In this document: in pieces, positions 24,957 to 32,760 of the stretch
Layout: each line of letters opens with the position of its first letter
Numbering within the stretch: position 1 is the first letter of the stretch
Assembly: GCF_016862315.1 (NCBI RefSeq)
Contig: NZ_BOMS01000066.1
Location: forward strand, 1-57,821
Length of the DNA stretch: 57,821 bases
Direction of reading: 5' to 3'
DNA from: Actinoplanes palleronii
GTDB lineage: Bacteria > Actinomycetota > Actinomycetes > Mycobacteriales > Micromonosporaceae
Made by a program: the position numbers and the translations under genes
The notes under the pieces: generated by a model
Databases searched by the model: none
Seen by the model: only the letters and a program-made list of their open reading frames with translations
What the model was told of the DNA's origin: nothing

Positions 24957-25679
24957 GTGGCGGAGGCGTTCTTCTGGGGCCTGGTCAGCGCGTCGGCTCT
25001 GCTGGTGGGCGCGCTGCTGGCATACCGGTTCCGGCTCGGCCGGCGGGTGATCGCCACGGTGATGGCCCTCGGCACCGGCGTGCTGCTCGGCTCGGTCTCG
25101 TTCGAGCTGATCGACGAGGCGCTGCGGACCCGTACGGTCGCGGCGGTCAGCGTGTTCGTCCTGCTCGGCGCGGCGGTCTTCACCGCCGGCGACTGGCTGC
25201 TGAGCCGGCGCGGCGGCGGCGAGCGCAAGGACGCCGAGGGCGCCCAGTCCACCGGCTCACCGCTGGCGATCCTGCTCGGCTCGGTGCTGGACGGCATCCC
25301 CGAGTCGTTCGTGCTCGGCCTGACCGTGCTGCAGGGCCAGGTCAGCCTGGCCCTGCTGGCCGGCGTGGTGCTCTCCAACCTGCCGGAGGGGATGGCGTCG
25401 TCCAGCGGGCTGCGCGCCGCGGGCTGGCCACAACGGCGGGTGCTGCTGATGTGGTCCTCGGTGGTGCTGGTCTCCGCGCTGTCCGCGGCCGCCGGATACG
25501 CCCTGCTGGACCCGCAGGGTGAGTTCACCGGCGCGCTGACGCAGGCGTTCGCGGCGGGCGCGCTGCTGGCCATGCTCTCCGACACGCTGCTGCCCGAGGC
25601 GTACGAGGTGGACGGTGTGCTCACCGGCCCGTTCGTGGTCGTCGGCTTCGCCGTCTCGCTGGGGCTGTCCGCGATCTGA
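24957..25679 (+). CDS. ZIP-family-like metal transporter
   Basis: 240 residues from a GTG at 24957 with GGAAGGGG upstream. There are eight hydrophobic segments. LGSVLDGIPESFVLGL corresponds to the metal-binding helix IV of ZIP proteins (canonical HxxxDGxxE, the His being absent here), and VLSNLPEGMASSSGL to helix V (NxPEG). The changed first His suggests altered metal preference or a degenerate site. A short cytoplasmic loop (RRGGGERKDAEGAQ) lies between helices III and IV. It likely imports or exports a divalent cation. Confidence 0.78.
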   Translation: MAEAFFWGLVSASALLVGALLAYRFRLGRRVIATVMALGTGVLLGSVSFELIDEALRTRTVAAVSVFVLLGAAVFTAGDWLLSRRGGGERKDAEGAQSTGSPLAILLGSVLDGIPESFVLGLTVLQGQVSLALLAGVVLSNLPEGMASSSGLRAAGWPQRRVLLMWSSVVLVSALSAAAGYALLDPQGEFTGALTQAFAAGALLAMLSDTLLPEAYEVDGVLTGPFVVVGFAVSLGLSAI

Positions 25680-25686
25680 GCCCGGT

Positions 25687-25703
25687 TCACCCTGGCGGGG
25701 TGA
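25687..25703. promoter_or_regulatory. Perfect palindrome TCACCC-N5-GGGTGA for the gene at 25738
   Basis: A perfect inverted repeat in which both half-sites carry the same T-to-C variant. GACGCT (25726-25731) begins 31 bp from the centre and the ATG at 25738 sits at the predicted start of transcription. It is the last copy of this motif in the window. Confidence 0.65.
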
Positions 25704-25737
25704 CGATCCGGGCCGGTGTTCCGGCGACGCTCGACCC

Positions 25738-26229
25738 ATGACCGGCAGCCGCATCCGCCTCACCCACGAGTCCGCCGAGGCGACCGCCGCCGGCATCTAC
25801 GGCATCATCGTCGGCGCCGCCGTCCTGGTCGCCGCGCACGCCGACCGGGCGTGGCGCGACGTCATCGCGGTCCTGGTCACCCTGATCGTCTACTGGGCCG
25901 CGGAACGCTACGCCCGGATCGTCGCCGAGCGCATCCACGAGGGTCACCGACCGGCCTGGCACACCGTCCGCGAGCAGCTGACCTCCGGCTGGGAGCTGGT
26001 CACCGCGTCGGTGCTGCCGCTGCTGACCCTGATCGCGGTCCGGCTCACCGGCAGCCGCCTGCTCACCGCCGAGATCCTCTCGCTGTGCATGAGCACGCTG
26101 CTGCTCTGCGTGGCCGGCTGGCGCATCGGCGCGGACGGCCGTCTCACCACCGCGGAACGCCTGGTGTCCACCCTGGTCGCCGGCACCTTCGGCGCCGCCA
26201 TGATCCTGCTCAAGACCGCGCTCCACTGA
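25738..26229 (+). CDS. Four-helix membrane protein, unknown
   Basis: 163 residues. Two pairs of hydrophobic helices (GIYGIIVGAAVLVAAHA, VIAVLVTLIVYWAAERYARI; ELVTASVLPLLTLIAVRL, LCMSTLLLCVAGWRIGA) flank a basic loop. The start has no ribosome binding site and is probably leaderless, like other genes behind this palindrome. I do not recognise a family. It is convergent with the TetR gene; two palindromic elements lie between them. Confidence 0.8.
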   Translation: MTGSRIRLTHESAEATAAGIYGIIVGAAVLVAAHADRAWRDVIAVLVTLIVYWAAERYARIVAERIHEGHRPAWHTVREQLTSGWELVTASVLPLLTLIAVRLTGSRLLTAEILSLCMSTLLLCVAGWRIGADGRLTTAERLVSTLVAGTFGAAMILLKTALH

Positions 26230-26340
26230 AACCCTCATCCGGTACGAGTACGGAGCGCCCGCCCGCAGGCTACGAGCCGAGTCCCGCCCGTGAGGCGACG
26301 CGACACCGCGACCCTGCCGGACCGCGGCGCGCCTCCCGAC

Positions 26341-26399
26341 CCCGGCTGGTGCTCAGGGGTGCCTCCCGGCCGTTGAGACACCCCTGAGCACCAGCCGGG
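26341..26399. repeat. GGCTGG/CCAGCC palindromic element, copy B
   Basis: Arms 26341-26365 and 26375-26399 pair at 24 of 25 positions around a 9-base loop. The core contains AGGGGTGCCTC / GAGACACCCCT, the same core as copies A and D. It lies between convergent genes and could act as a terminator. Confidence 0.85.
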
Positions 26400-26420
26400 A
26401 ACCGCAACCGGACCGGGGGT

Positions 26421-26473
26421 GGCTGGTCGTGAGGGGTGCCTGCGGCGTGCCGAGGCACCCCTCACGACCAGCC
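26421..26473. repeat. GGCTGG/CCAGCC palindromic element, copy C
   Basis: Perfect 21-bp arms (26421-26441 and 26453-26473) around an 11-base loop; total length 53 bp. Only 21 bases separate it from copy B. The arm contains GAGGGGTGCCT, so it is a sequence relative of copy B and not merely another hairpin. Confidence 0.87.
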
Positions 26474-26527
26474 GGCGGGGCGGGACGCGCGCTGCGGTCT
26501 CGAGCCCGGGGTGCCTCGCGGGCGGGG

Positions 26528-27187
26528 TCAGCGGGGGAGGTGGTCGAAGCCGTCGAGGAGCAGATTGAGGGCGAACTCGAACTCGAACTGGTCGTCGCAG
26601 CCGGAGCCGACCACCGAGGACTCGTCGTGCGCGGCGGCCAGCGCCATGATCGCGAGGTTCGGGAAGGCCGGGGCCATCAGGCGGGCGGCCTCGCGCTGGG
26701 CCGCGGGTGAGCTGGCCGGGGAGTCGTTGAAGAGCTCCTGGGTGTAGCCGAGCATCCGGGTGCCGAGCGCGTGCACGATGTGGTGGGTCTGGTCCGGCGA
26801 GAAGCCCCCGGCCAGGAACAGTCCGATGATCGAGTCGAGGTAGGCGAGGACCGCCGGGGTCGGCGCGGTCCGGGAGTCGATCACGCGCCAGGCCCACGGG
26901 TGGCGCAGCAGCGCGGTACGGGCGCCGAGGATCCGGGACCGCACCGCGGTCTTCCAGCCGTCACCGGCGACCGAGGTGCCGATCGCGGCGACCACCGTGT
27001 CGACCATGCCGTCCAGCAGCTCGTCCTTGTTGGCCACGTGCTTGTACAGCGCCATCGGCACCACGCCCAGTTCCTGGGCCAGATTGCGCATGCTCAGCGC
27101 GTCGATGCCGGTGCGGTCGGCCAGCTCGACGGCGGCGCGCAGCACCCGATCCCGGTTGAGCGGAACCCGCCGCTCGGCAACATCCAC
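26528..27187 (-). CDS. TetR/AcrR family transcriptional regulator
   Basis: 219 residues from a GTG at 27187. The N-terminal helix-turn-helix (~15-60: DALSMRNLAQELGVVPMALY then KHVANKDELLDGM) is a typical TetR DNA-binding domain. The C-terminal ~150 residues form the helical ligand domain. It is divergent from a quinone-oxidoreductase-like gene, and the 83-base gap carries two matching palindromes. It most likely represses that gene and itself until a small ligand, perhaps a quinone or aldehyde, binds. The ligand is not predictable from sequence. Confidence 0.92.
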   Translation of the reverse strand: MDVAERRVPLNRDRVLRAAVELADRTGIDALSMRNLAQELGVVPMALYKHVANKDELLDGMVDTVVAAIGTSVAGDGWKTAVRSRILGARTALLRHPWAWRVIDSRTAPTPAVLAYLDSIIGLFLAGGFSPDQTHHIVHALGTRMLGYTQELFNDSPASSPAAQREAARLMAPAFPNLAIMALAAAHDESSVVGSGCDDQFEFEFALNLLLDGFDHLPR

Positions 27188-27209
27188 GGGCCAACCCTAA
27201 ACCGGACCA

Positions 27210-27252
27210 TTGACCGGTGTACGCCGTACACCTATGGTGTACAGCGTACACC
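27210..27252 (+). promoter_or_regulatory. Promoter with two TetR-type operators
   Basis: TTGACC (27210-27215) and TATGGT (27233-27238) form -35 and -10 boxes 17 bp apart. Operator 1, GGTGTACGCCGTACACC (27216-27232), is a palindrome that fills the spacer exactly. Operator 2, GGTGTACAGCGTACACC (27236-27252), shares the GGTGTAC/GTACACC arms and covers the start site. Their centres are 20 bp apart, about two helical turns. A bound regulator would block polymerase directly. Confidence 0.82.
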
Positions 27253-27270
27253 CCATCGAAGGAGGCACCC

Positions 27271-28377
27271 GTGAAGGCGATCACGCAGGAGAAGTACGGC
27301 GGGCCGGAGCAGCTGCGCTGGGCCGACGTGGCGACACCGGTCCCCGGCGACGGCGAGGTGCTCGTGCGGACCCGCGCGGCGGCGCTCAACGCGTACGACT
27401 GGCATCTGATGCGCGGCGACCCGTACGTGATGAGGTTGGCCCTGGGTCTCCGCGCGCCGCGCGGCCGGATCCGCGGCCGGGACCTGGCGGGCGAAGTGAT
27501 CGCGATCGGTCACGACGTGACGGGTTTCCGGACCGGCGACCGGGTCTTCGCCGACCTGGGCGACGCGCAGGGCGCCTTCGCCGAGTACGCCGTCGTCCCG
27601 CAGCGCCTGCTCGCCCCGATCCCGGCGCACCTGTCCTTCGCCGAGGCCGCCGCCCTGCCGCTGGCCGGCGGAACCGCCCTGGCCTGTCTCGACGCGGCCG
27701 GCGTGACCGAGCCCGCGGACAAAAGGGGCGCGAACCGAGAGGACGCGAACCGAGAGGACGCGAACAAAGAGGACGCTGATCAAGGGGGCACTGATCAAGG
27801 GGGCACTGATCAAGGGGGCGCTGATCGAGCCGGCGGCCGGCGGATTCTGATCAACGGCGCCTCCGGCGGGGTCGGCACGTTCGCGGTGCAGATCGCCAAG
27901 GCCCGGCACGCCGAGGTGACCGCCGTCTGCCGCACCCGCAACGTCGAGCTGCTCACCGGACTCGGCGCGGATCACGTGATCGACTACACCACCACCGACT
28001 TCGCCGCCGGCGGGCAGCGCTACGACGTGGTCTTCGACCTGGTCGGCAACCGCAGCCTGGCCGACCTGCGCCGGGTGCTGGCGCCGGGCGGCACGCTGGT
28101 CCTCTCCGGCGGCGGCGTCTCCACCGGCGGCACCGTGATCGGCCCGCTCCCCCTGCTGATCCGGGGCAAGCTGGCCGCCGCGTTCGTCCGCCCGCAGCGA
28201 GTGATCAACCCGGTGCCCGACCCGAGCCGCGCCACCCTCGACGAGCTGAGCCGGCTGACCGTTTCCGGCCAGCTGACCCCGGCGCTGGACCGGACGTTCC
28301 CGATGGCCGAGGCGGCCGCGGCGATCCACTACCTGGAGACCGAGCACGCCCGTGCCAAGGTCGTGCTGACCCTCTGA
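27271..28377 (+). CDS. NAD(P)H:quinone oxidoreductase-like (zinc-free MDR family)
   Basis: 368 residues from a GTG at 27271 with GAAGGAGG upstream. The N-terminal GroES-like domain (~1-130) lacks zinc-ligand cysteines. The Rossmann domain begins at RRILINGASGGVGTFAVQIA, and LGADHVIDYTTTDF, DVVFDLVGN follow. It likely reduces quinones or enals with NADPH in the cytoplasm. Residues 154-188 are seven tandem five-residue units between the two domains, absent from the usual ~320-residue family members. Expression is likely controlled by the divergent TetR protein. Confidence 0.9.
   Translation: MKAITQEKYGGPEQLRWADVATPVPGDGEVLVRTRAAALNAYDWHLMRGDPYVMRLALGLRAPRGRIRGRDLAGEVIAIGHDVTGFRTGDRVFADLGDAQGAFAEYAVVPQRLLAPIPAHLSFAEAAALPLAGGTALACLDAAGVTEPADKRGANREDANREDANKEDADQGGTDQGGTDQGGADRAGGRRILINGASGGVGTFAVQIAKARHAEVTAVCRTRNVELLTGLGADHVIDYTTTDFAAGGQRYDVVFDLVGNRSLADLRRVLAPGGTLVLSGGGVSTGGTVIGPLPLLIRGKLAAAFVRPQRVINPVPDPSRATLDELSRLTVSGQLTPALDRTFPMAEAAAAIHYLETEHARAKVVLTL
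27730..27834 (+). repeat. Coding minisatellite, seven 15-bp units
   Basis: Seven contiguous 15-bp units in frame within the oxidoreductase gene: two of ANRED, one ANKED, then ADQGG, TDQGG twice and ADRAG. Units 1-2 are identical at DNA level, and units 4-6 differ in one base. The recent copies suggest length varies between strains. Confidence 0.92.
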
Positions 28378-28396
28378 CGTCGTTTAGGGTCGGCAG

Positions 28397-29191
28397 ATGA
28401 CTGCTGCGCGGGAACGGTTCCGGGAGTTGCACGAGAGCGGCACGTTCGTGATGCCGAACCCGTGGGACGCCGGCTCGGCCCGGCTGCTGGCGAGCCTCGG
28501 CTTCGCCGCGCTGGCCACCACGTCGTCCGGGTTCGCGGCCACCCTCGGCAAGCTGGACCAGCAGGTCACCCGGGACGAGCTGGTGGCGCACGTGGCGGCG
28601 CTGACCGCGGCGGTCGAGATCCCGCTGAACGTGGACGCCGAGCGCTGCTTCGCGGCGACCGCGGCCGGCATCGCGGAGACGGTGGACCTGCTGGCCGCGG
28701 CGGGCGCGGCGGGCATCTCGATCGAGGACTACGACCCGGCGGCCGATCGGGTCGAGACCCTGGAGGCCGGTGCCGAGCGGGTGGCCGCGGCGGCGCGGGC
28801 CTGCGCCCGGCACGGGATCGTGCTGACCGCCCGCGCGGAGAACCACCTGTACGGGCGGGACGATCTCGACGACACGGTGGCGCGGCTGCTGGCGTACCGG
28901 GCGGCCGGCGCGGACGTGGTCTACGCGCCGGGGCTGCGGACGCCCGCGGAGATCACCCGGGTGGTGTCCGAGGTGTCCGCACCGGTGAACGTGCTGGCCG
29001 TGCCGGGTGCGCCGGCCGTGCCGGAGCTGGCCGCCCTCGGTGTCCGCCGGGTGTCCACCGGCGGCGCGCTGGCCTGGGCGGCGTACGGCGCCCTGCGCGA
29101 CGCGGCGCAGGAGCTGCTGACCACCGGCACCACCGGGTTCCGCGCCGGCGCGCTGCGCGACGACGAGCTCGAGGCCGCCTTCACGAACTGA
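28397..29191 (+). CDS. Isocitrate lyase/PEP mutase family protein
   Basis: 264 residues, typical of the short PEP-mutase/oxaloacetate hydrolase-like branch. FVMPNPWDAGSARLLASLGF is the N-terminal signature, PLNVDAERCF replaces the usual DxDxGYG metal loop, and GISIEDYDP and TARAENHLYG are conserved elements. The common catalytic KKCGH loop is absent, so it is probably not an isocitrate lyase; C-C or P-C bond chemistry on a small 2-oxo acid is the general expectation. It lies 19 bases after the oxidoreductase and may be co-transcribed. Confidence 0.87.
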   Translation: MTAARERFRELHESGTFVMPNPWDAGSARLLASLGFAALATTSSGFAATLGKLDQQVTRDELVAHVAALTAAVEIPLNVDAERCFAATAAGIAETVDLLAAAGAAGISIEDYDPAADRVETLEAGAERVAAAARACARHGIVLTARAENHLYGRDDLDDTVARLLAYRAAGADVVYAPGLRTPAEITRVVSEVSAPVNVLAVPGAPAVPELAALGVRRVSTGGALAWAAYGALRDAAQELLTTGTTGFRAGALRDDELEAAFTN

Positions 29192-29201
29192 CCGATAAAG
29201 A

Positions 29202-30431
29202 TCAAACTTCCGGGTACGGGCCGGACGCCGGCACCGCGATGCCTACCGTGGCGCCCTCCCCGGGAGCACTGTCGATCACCACAGTGCCCTCGTGGCCCTC
29301 CACGATCGCCTTGACGATGCTCAGCCCCAGCCCGAGCCCCTGCACCTCGGCCCGCTCGGCGTCCGCGCCACGCCGGAACGGCGCCAGCACCCGCTCCTGG
29401 TCGGCCTTGCTGATCCCGGTGCCGGTGTCGCGCACCAGCATCATCGCCTGCCCGTCGCGGGTCTCGGCGGTCACCTCGATCGAGCCCTGCTCGGTGAACT
29501 TGATGGCGTTCAGGATCAGCCGCTCCAGCGCCTGACCCATCCGCCGGTGGTCGATGTCGGCGAAGACCGGCCCGGCCGACGCGACGGTGATGGTCAGCCC
29601 CTTGGCCTCGGCCAGCGACCGGTTCTCGGTGACCTTGGCGCGGCACAGCAGGGCCAGGTCGGCCGGCTGCCGGTGGAAGTCGCGGCTCTCCGCGCTCACC
29701 TGCGCGGCCAGCAGCATGTCGTCGACCAGCGCGAGCAGCCGGTCCGAGTTGCGCTGGACCCGCATCAGGAAGCCGTCCCGGCTCGACGACGGCAGTTCCG
29801 GGTCGCCGAGCATCTCCAGATACCCGTGGATCGAGGTGAGCGGCGTACGGAACTCGTGGTTGACCCGGGCGATGAACTCGTCCTTGATCCGTTCGGCGTC
29901 CCGCAACCGTTCGTAGAGCGCATGCATGTCCCGGGCGTACTTGCGCAGTTCGAGGTGGGTGACCACGTGCCGGGCCAGCGCACGCAGGCCCTCACGCTGG
30001 GCCGGGGTGAGCAGCCCGGGCTCCCGGTCGGCGACGCAGAGGGTGCCGATCCGGCGGCCGTTCGGCGTGATCAGCGGCGCGCCGGCGTAGAACCGGACGT
30101 GCTGCTCACCGGCGACCAGCGGCAGCTCCGCGAACCGCGGGTCCTGCCGGGCGTCCGGAACCTGCAGGATGTCGTCGTGGTGCAGGGCGTGCGTGCAGAA
30201 CGACTCGTCACGGGGCCCCTCGCAGAGCTCCGTGCCGACCCGCGCCTTGAACCACTGCCGGTCCGCGCCGACCAGGCTGATCAGCGCGATCGGCTTGTCG
30301 CAGAGCTGCGCGGCGAGCGTGACGATGTCGTCGAAGTCGCTCTCCGCCGGGGTGTCCATGATCTCGTAGCCATAGAGGGCGGCAAGGCGTTCCTGCTCCA
30401 GCGTCTCGCGCTCGACTTGCGTGGCCGCCAT
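29202..30431 (-). CDS. Sensor histidine kinase with N-terminal GAF domain
   Basis: 409 residues without membrane helices. A GAF domain (~25-165: SDFDDIVTLAAQLCDKPIAL, FCTHALHHDDILQVPDARQD, FYAGAPLITPNGRRIGTLCV) precedes HisKA with NHEFRTPLTSIHGYLEML (phospho-acceptor His) and HATPase (LILNAIKF, DTGTGIS, GLGLGLSIV). It resembles cytoplasmic kinases whose GAF domain senses a small molecule or redox state. No response regulator is adjacent on this strand. Its 3' end is 10 bases from the convergent gene at 28397, with no obvious terminator. Confidence 0.9.
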   Translation of the reverse strand: MAATQVERETLEQERLAALYGYEIMDTPAESDFDDIVTLAAQLCDKPIALISLVGADRQWFKARVGTELCEGPRDESFCTHALHHDDILQVPDARQDPRFAELPLVAGEQHVRFYAGAPLITPNGRRIGTLCVADREPGLLTPAQREGLRALARHVVTHLELRKYARDMHALYERLRDAERIKDEFIARVNHEFRTPLTSIHGYLEMLGDPELPSSSRDGFLMRVQRNSDRLLALVDDMLLAAQVSAESRDFHRQPADLALLCRAKVTENRSLAEAKGLTITVASAGPVFADIDHRRMGQALERLILNAIKFTEQGSIEVTAETRDGQAMMLVRDTGTGISKADQERVLAPFRRGADAERAEVQGLGLGLSIVKAIVEGHEGTVVIDSAPGEGATVGIAVPASGPYPEV

Positions 30432-30535
30432 CCGAAATCCCCCTCGCGGTCCTCCGGGACTTCCCGGAGCACTTCCCTACAGGTAAAAGTCGGTCGCCGG
30501 ACCGGGGTAATGAGACCTCCTCAGGTGCAGGCCCG

Positions 30536-32602
30536 CTACCTGGGATGCGCGGCCGGCGAGGAGGGCGCGGCAGCCTGGGTGCGCTGCTGCCACTGGTTCT
30601 CGAGCACCCGGGCGTACGCCGAGCGGCCGGCCGGGAGGGTGAACGTCATCCGGGTGCCGCTGCCGTACGGGTTCGCGGCGGCCTCGATGGTCCCGCCGTG
30701 CCGTTCCACGATCCGTTTGCAGACGGCGAGCTCGAGCCCGGACCCGCCCTGGCCCTCGCCCTGGTGGAAGTTCGTGAAGATCGCCTGGCGCATGCCGGGT
30801 GGGATGCCCAGCCCGTTGTCCAGGATGTCGATCCGCACCATCCCGTTCGGCGCGGGCTGGGCGGCGACGCTGAGCTGCGGCGCCACGCCCGGCGCGGCCA
30901 GCTCCAGCGCGTTGTCGATCAGGTTCTCCAGCAGCTGGCGGACCAGCACCGGGTCGGCCTCGACCGCGTCGAGCTGGCCGAAGGCGAACTGCGGCGGCTG
31001 GGTGCGGTTGGACTCCGCCTGGTCGTGCCGGCTGTTGGCGATGTCGGTGAGCAGCAGCTGCAGGTTGATCGTGGTGGGCATCAGCTTGCCGTCGCGGGCC
31101 GCGGTGTAGGCGAGCAGCCCGTTCAGGAACGTCCGCATCCGGGCCGCGGCGCGCTGGATCCGGCCGACCCGCTCGGCCGGCTTGTACCCGGCCAGCTCGG
31201 TCTCCAGGACCTCGGCCCAGCCCTCGATCGTGGTCAGCGGGTTGAGCAGGTCGTGCGCGACCATCCCGGCGAACGACATCAGCTCGTCGCGGTGCCGCCG
31301 GTCCGCGGTGACGTCGTGGAAGACCACCACCACGTGCTGCTGACCGCCCGGGCTGGCCAGCCGGGCCACGTTGAACCGGACGATCCGGCCCTCCGGCACC
31401 GCGGCGTTGCGGATCAGCACGTCCATCGGCTGCACGTCCTCGCCGGCCAGGGCCCGCTGGTACGGCAGCTCGGCGTCCGCGAGCGGGGCACCGTCCGGGT
31501 GGAAGAACCCGTAGTCGCTGCCCAGCGCGGAACCGCCGGCCACCTGGTTGGTGCTGCCCAGCAGCCGACCGGCGGCCGGGTTGCGCAGCACCAGGCCACC
31601 GGCCTGGTCGAGGATCGCCAGGCCCTCGGTCATCGAGTTGACGATCGTGGTCATCAGCCCGGCCTTCTCGGTGGCCTCGAACTCGGAGGCGCGCAGCCGC
31701 TCGATCAGCGCGTTCCGCTCGTCCCGGCTGAACGCCAGGGCCAGGCCGACCAGGGCCAGGACCCCGATGAAGAGCTGCACGACGAGGGTGTGTGTGCCCG
31801 GGCTGTCGTGGTCGATCGCGGCGTACGGGCCCTGGCCGTGCATGGTGAACACGGCGGCCGTGGTGCCGAAGACCATGACGTGCCCGATGGTGAGCGCGGT
31901 GGGCAGCCGCAGTGCCGCCCAGACCGTGATGGCCAGCAGCGCGAACCCGATCGGCAGGTCCTCGTTGACCGAGAACACGTAGAAGTAGGCAGCGGCCGAG
32001 ATGGCGTAGATGATCGCCGCTTCCCGCCAGACCCGCTGGTCGGACGGCACCGCCAGCAGCCGGTGCGCGGCGGCTCCGAAGACCAGCACGCTGACCACGT
32101 CGCGGATCAGCCAGATCGCGGTCACGGTGAGCGAGGGATCCCCGGCGATCAGGTGCTGGCCGAGCCCGCCGAAGGCCGCGCCGAGGAACGCGGCGCCGGT
32201 CGCCACCATCAGCGCCCGCACCAGGTCGGGCAGCGTGGCGAGCGGCCGGCCGGTGCCCTCCGGGCCGGCGCCGGTGACCCAGATGCCGGGCATCCAGCGG
32301 ACCGCGGCGACCGCGAAGGCCAGCGCCTCGAGCGTCGCGGTGCCGCCGTGCAGCAGCGCCAGGCCGATGTCCATCCCGGTGGCCGCGAGCGCGACAGCGG
32401 TGAGCACGCCGAGCACTGTGGCGTCCACCCAGCGCCACCGGGAGTCGTTCCGGTTGACCAGCCAGACCGCGGCGACCGCGGTGGCCGGCCAGATCACCGG
32501 CATGGCGTCCGGCATGCCGAGGATGGTGAGCTGTCCCGCGGCGATCGCGACGAGGTAGAGCACCGCGAAGCGCACGGTGCTGGGCAGCATCTGAAGACTC
32601 AT
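30536..32602 (-). CDS. Sensor histidine kinase: MASE1-like membrane domain, PAS, HisKA, HATPase
   Basis: 688 residues from the ATG at 32602. Residues 1-~300 contain 8-9 hydrophobic helices resembling MASE1 (GMPDAMPVIWPATAVAAVWL). A PAS domain follows (~325-450; IVNSMTEGLAILDQAGGLVL), then HisKA with MVAHDLLNPLTTIEGWAEVL and HATPase with DNGLGIPPGM and GSGLELAVCKRIVERHGGTI. The G2 box reads GSGLEL instead of GTGLGL. The PAS-kinase part is clearly related to that of the kinase at 35039, which has a different input domain. It is divergent from nsrR, 158 bases apart. Confidence 0.9.
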   Translation of the reverse strand: MSLQMLPSTVRFAVLYLVAIAAGQLTILGMPDAMPVIWPATAVAAVWLVNRNDSRWRWVDATVLGVLTAVALAATGMDIGLALLHGGTATLEALAFAVAAVRWMPGIWVTGAGPEGTGRPLATLPDLVRALMVATGAAFLGAAFGGLGQHLIAGDPSLTVTAIWLIRDVVSVLVFGAAAHRLLAVPSDQRVWREAAIIYAISAAAYFYVFSVNEDLPIGFALLAITVWAALRLPTALTIGHVMVFGTTAAVFTMHGQGPYAAIDHDSPGTHTLVVQLFIGVLALVGLALAFSRDERNALIERLRASEFEATEKAGLMTTIVNSMTEGLAILDQAGGLVLRNPAAGRLLGSTNQVAGGSALGSDYGFFHPDGAPLADAELPYQRALAGEDVQPMDVLIRNAAVPEGRIVRFNVARLASPGGQQHVVVVFHDVTADRRHRDELMSFAGMVAHDLLNPLTTIEGWAEVLETELAGYKPAERVGRIQRAAARMRTFLNGLLAYTAARDGKLMPTTINLQLLLTDIANSRHDQAESNRTQPPQFAFGQLDAVEADPVLVRQLLENLIDNALELAAPGVAPQLSVAAQPAPNGMVRIDILDNGLGIPPGMRQAIFTNFHQGEGQGGSGLELAVCKRIVERHGGTIEAAANPYGSGTRMTFTLPAGRSAYARVLENQWQQRTQAAAPSSPAAHPR

Positions 32603-32720
32603 CTGGGTACGCCTCGGGTCAGGTGGCCGGCTCCGACTCCCAGTTCGGCAGCAACGGCGAATCCCTGAACATCCGGGCACAAAGGCCTGAAAATTCACCG
32701 ACCTGAGACCCCGCTCTCAA

Positions 32721-32743
32721 AAGAAGTATCTGAGATACCTTTT
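32721..32743. promoter_or_regulatory. NsrR-type 11-1-11 operator upstream of nsrR
   Basis: AAGAAGTATCT (32721-32731) and AGATACCTTTT (32733-32743) are inverted repeats matching at 9 of 11 positions around one central base. This is the 11-1-11 layout of NsrR boxes, with AT-rich ends as in AAGNTGNATTT-type sites. It ends 17 bases before the GTG of nsrR, so binding would cover the promoter and autoregulate the nsrR-hmp pair. Confidence 0.72.
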
Positions 32744-32760
32744 TAGCGTACGGTGCTCGT

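Noticed and set aside
4666..25703. Reading the GGRTGA half-sites as -35 boxes of an alternative sigma factor
   Set aside because: The distance from the half-site to the -10 hexamer is ~22 bp, too long for a sigma spacer, and the symmetric motif works in both directions, which fits a dimeric activator better.
26236..26252. Another copy of the regulatory palindrome (TCATCC followed by GAGTAC)
   Set aside because: Only one half-site fits and no -10 hexamer or gene start lies at the expected distance.
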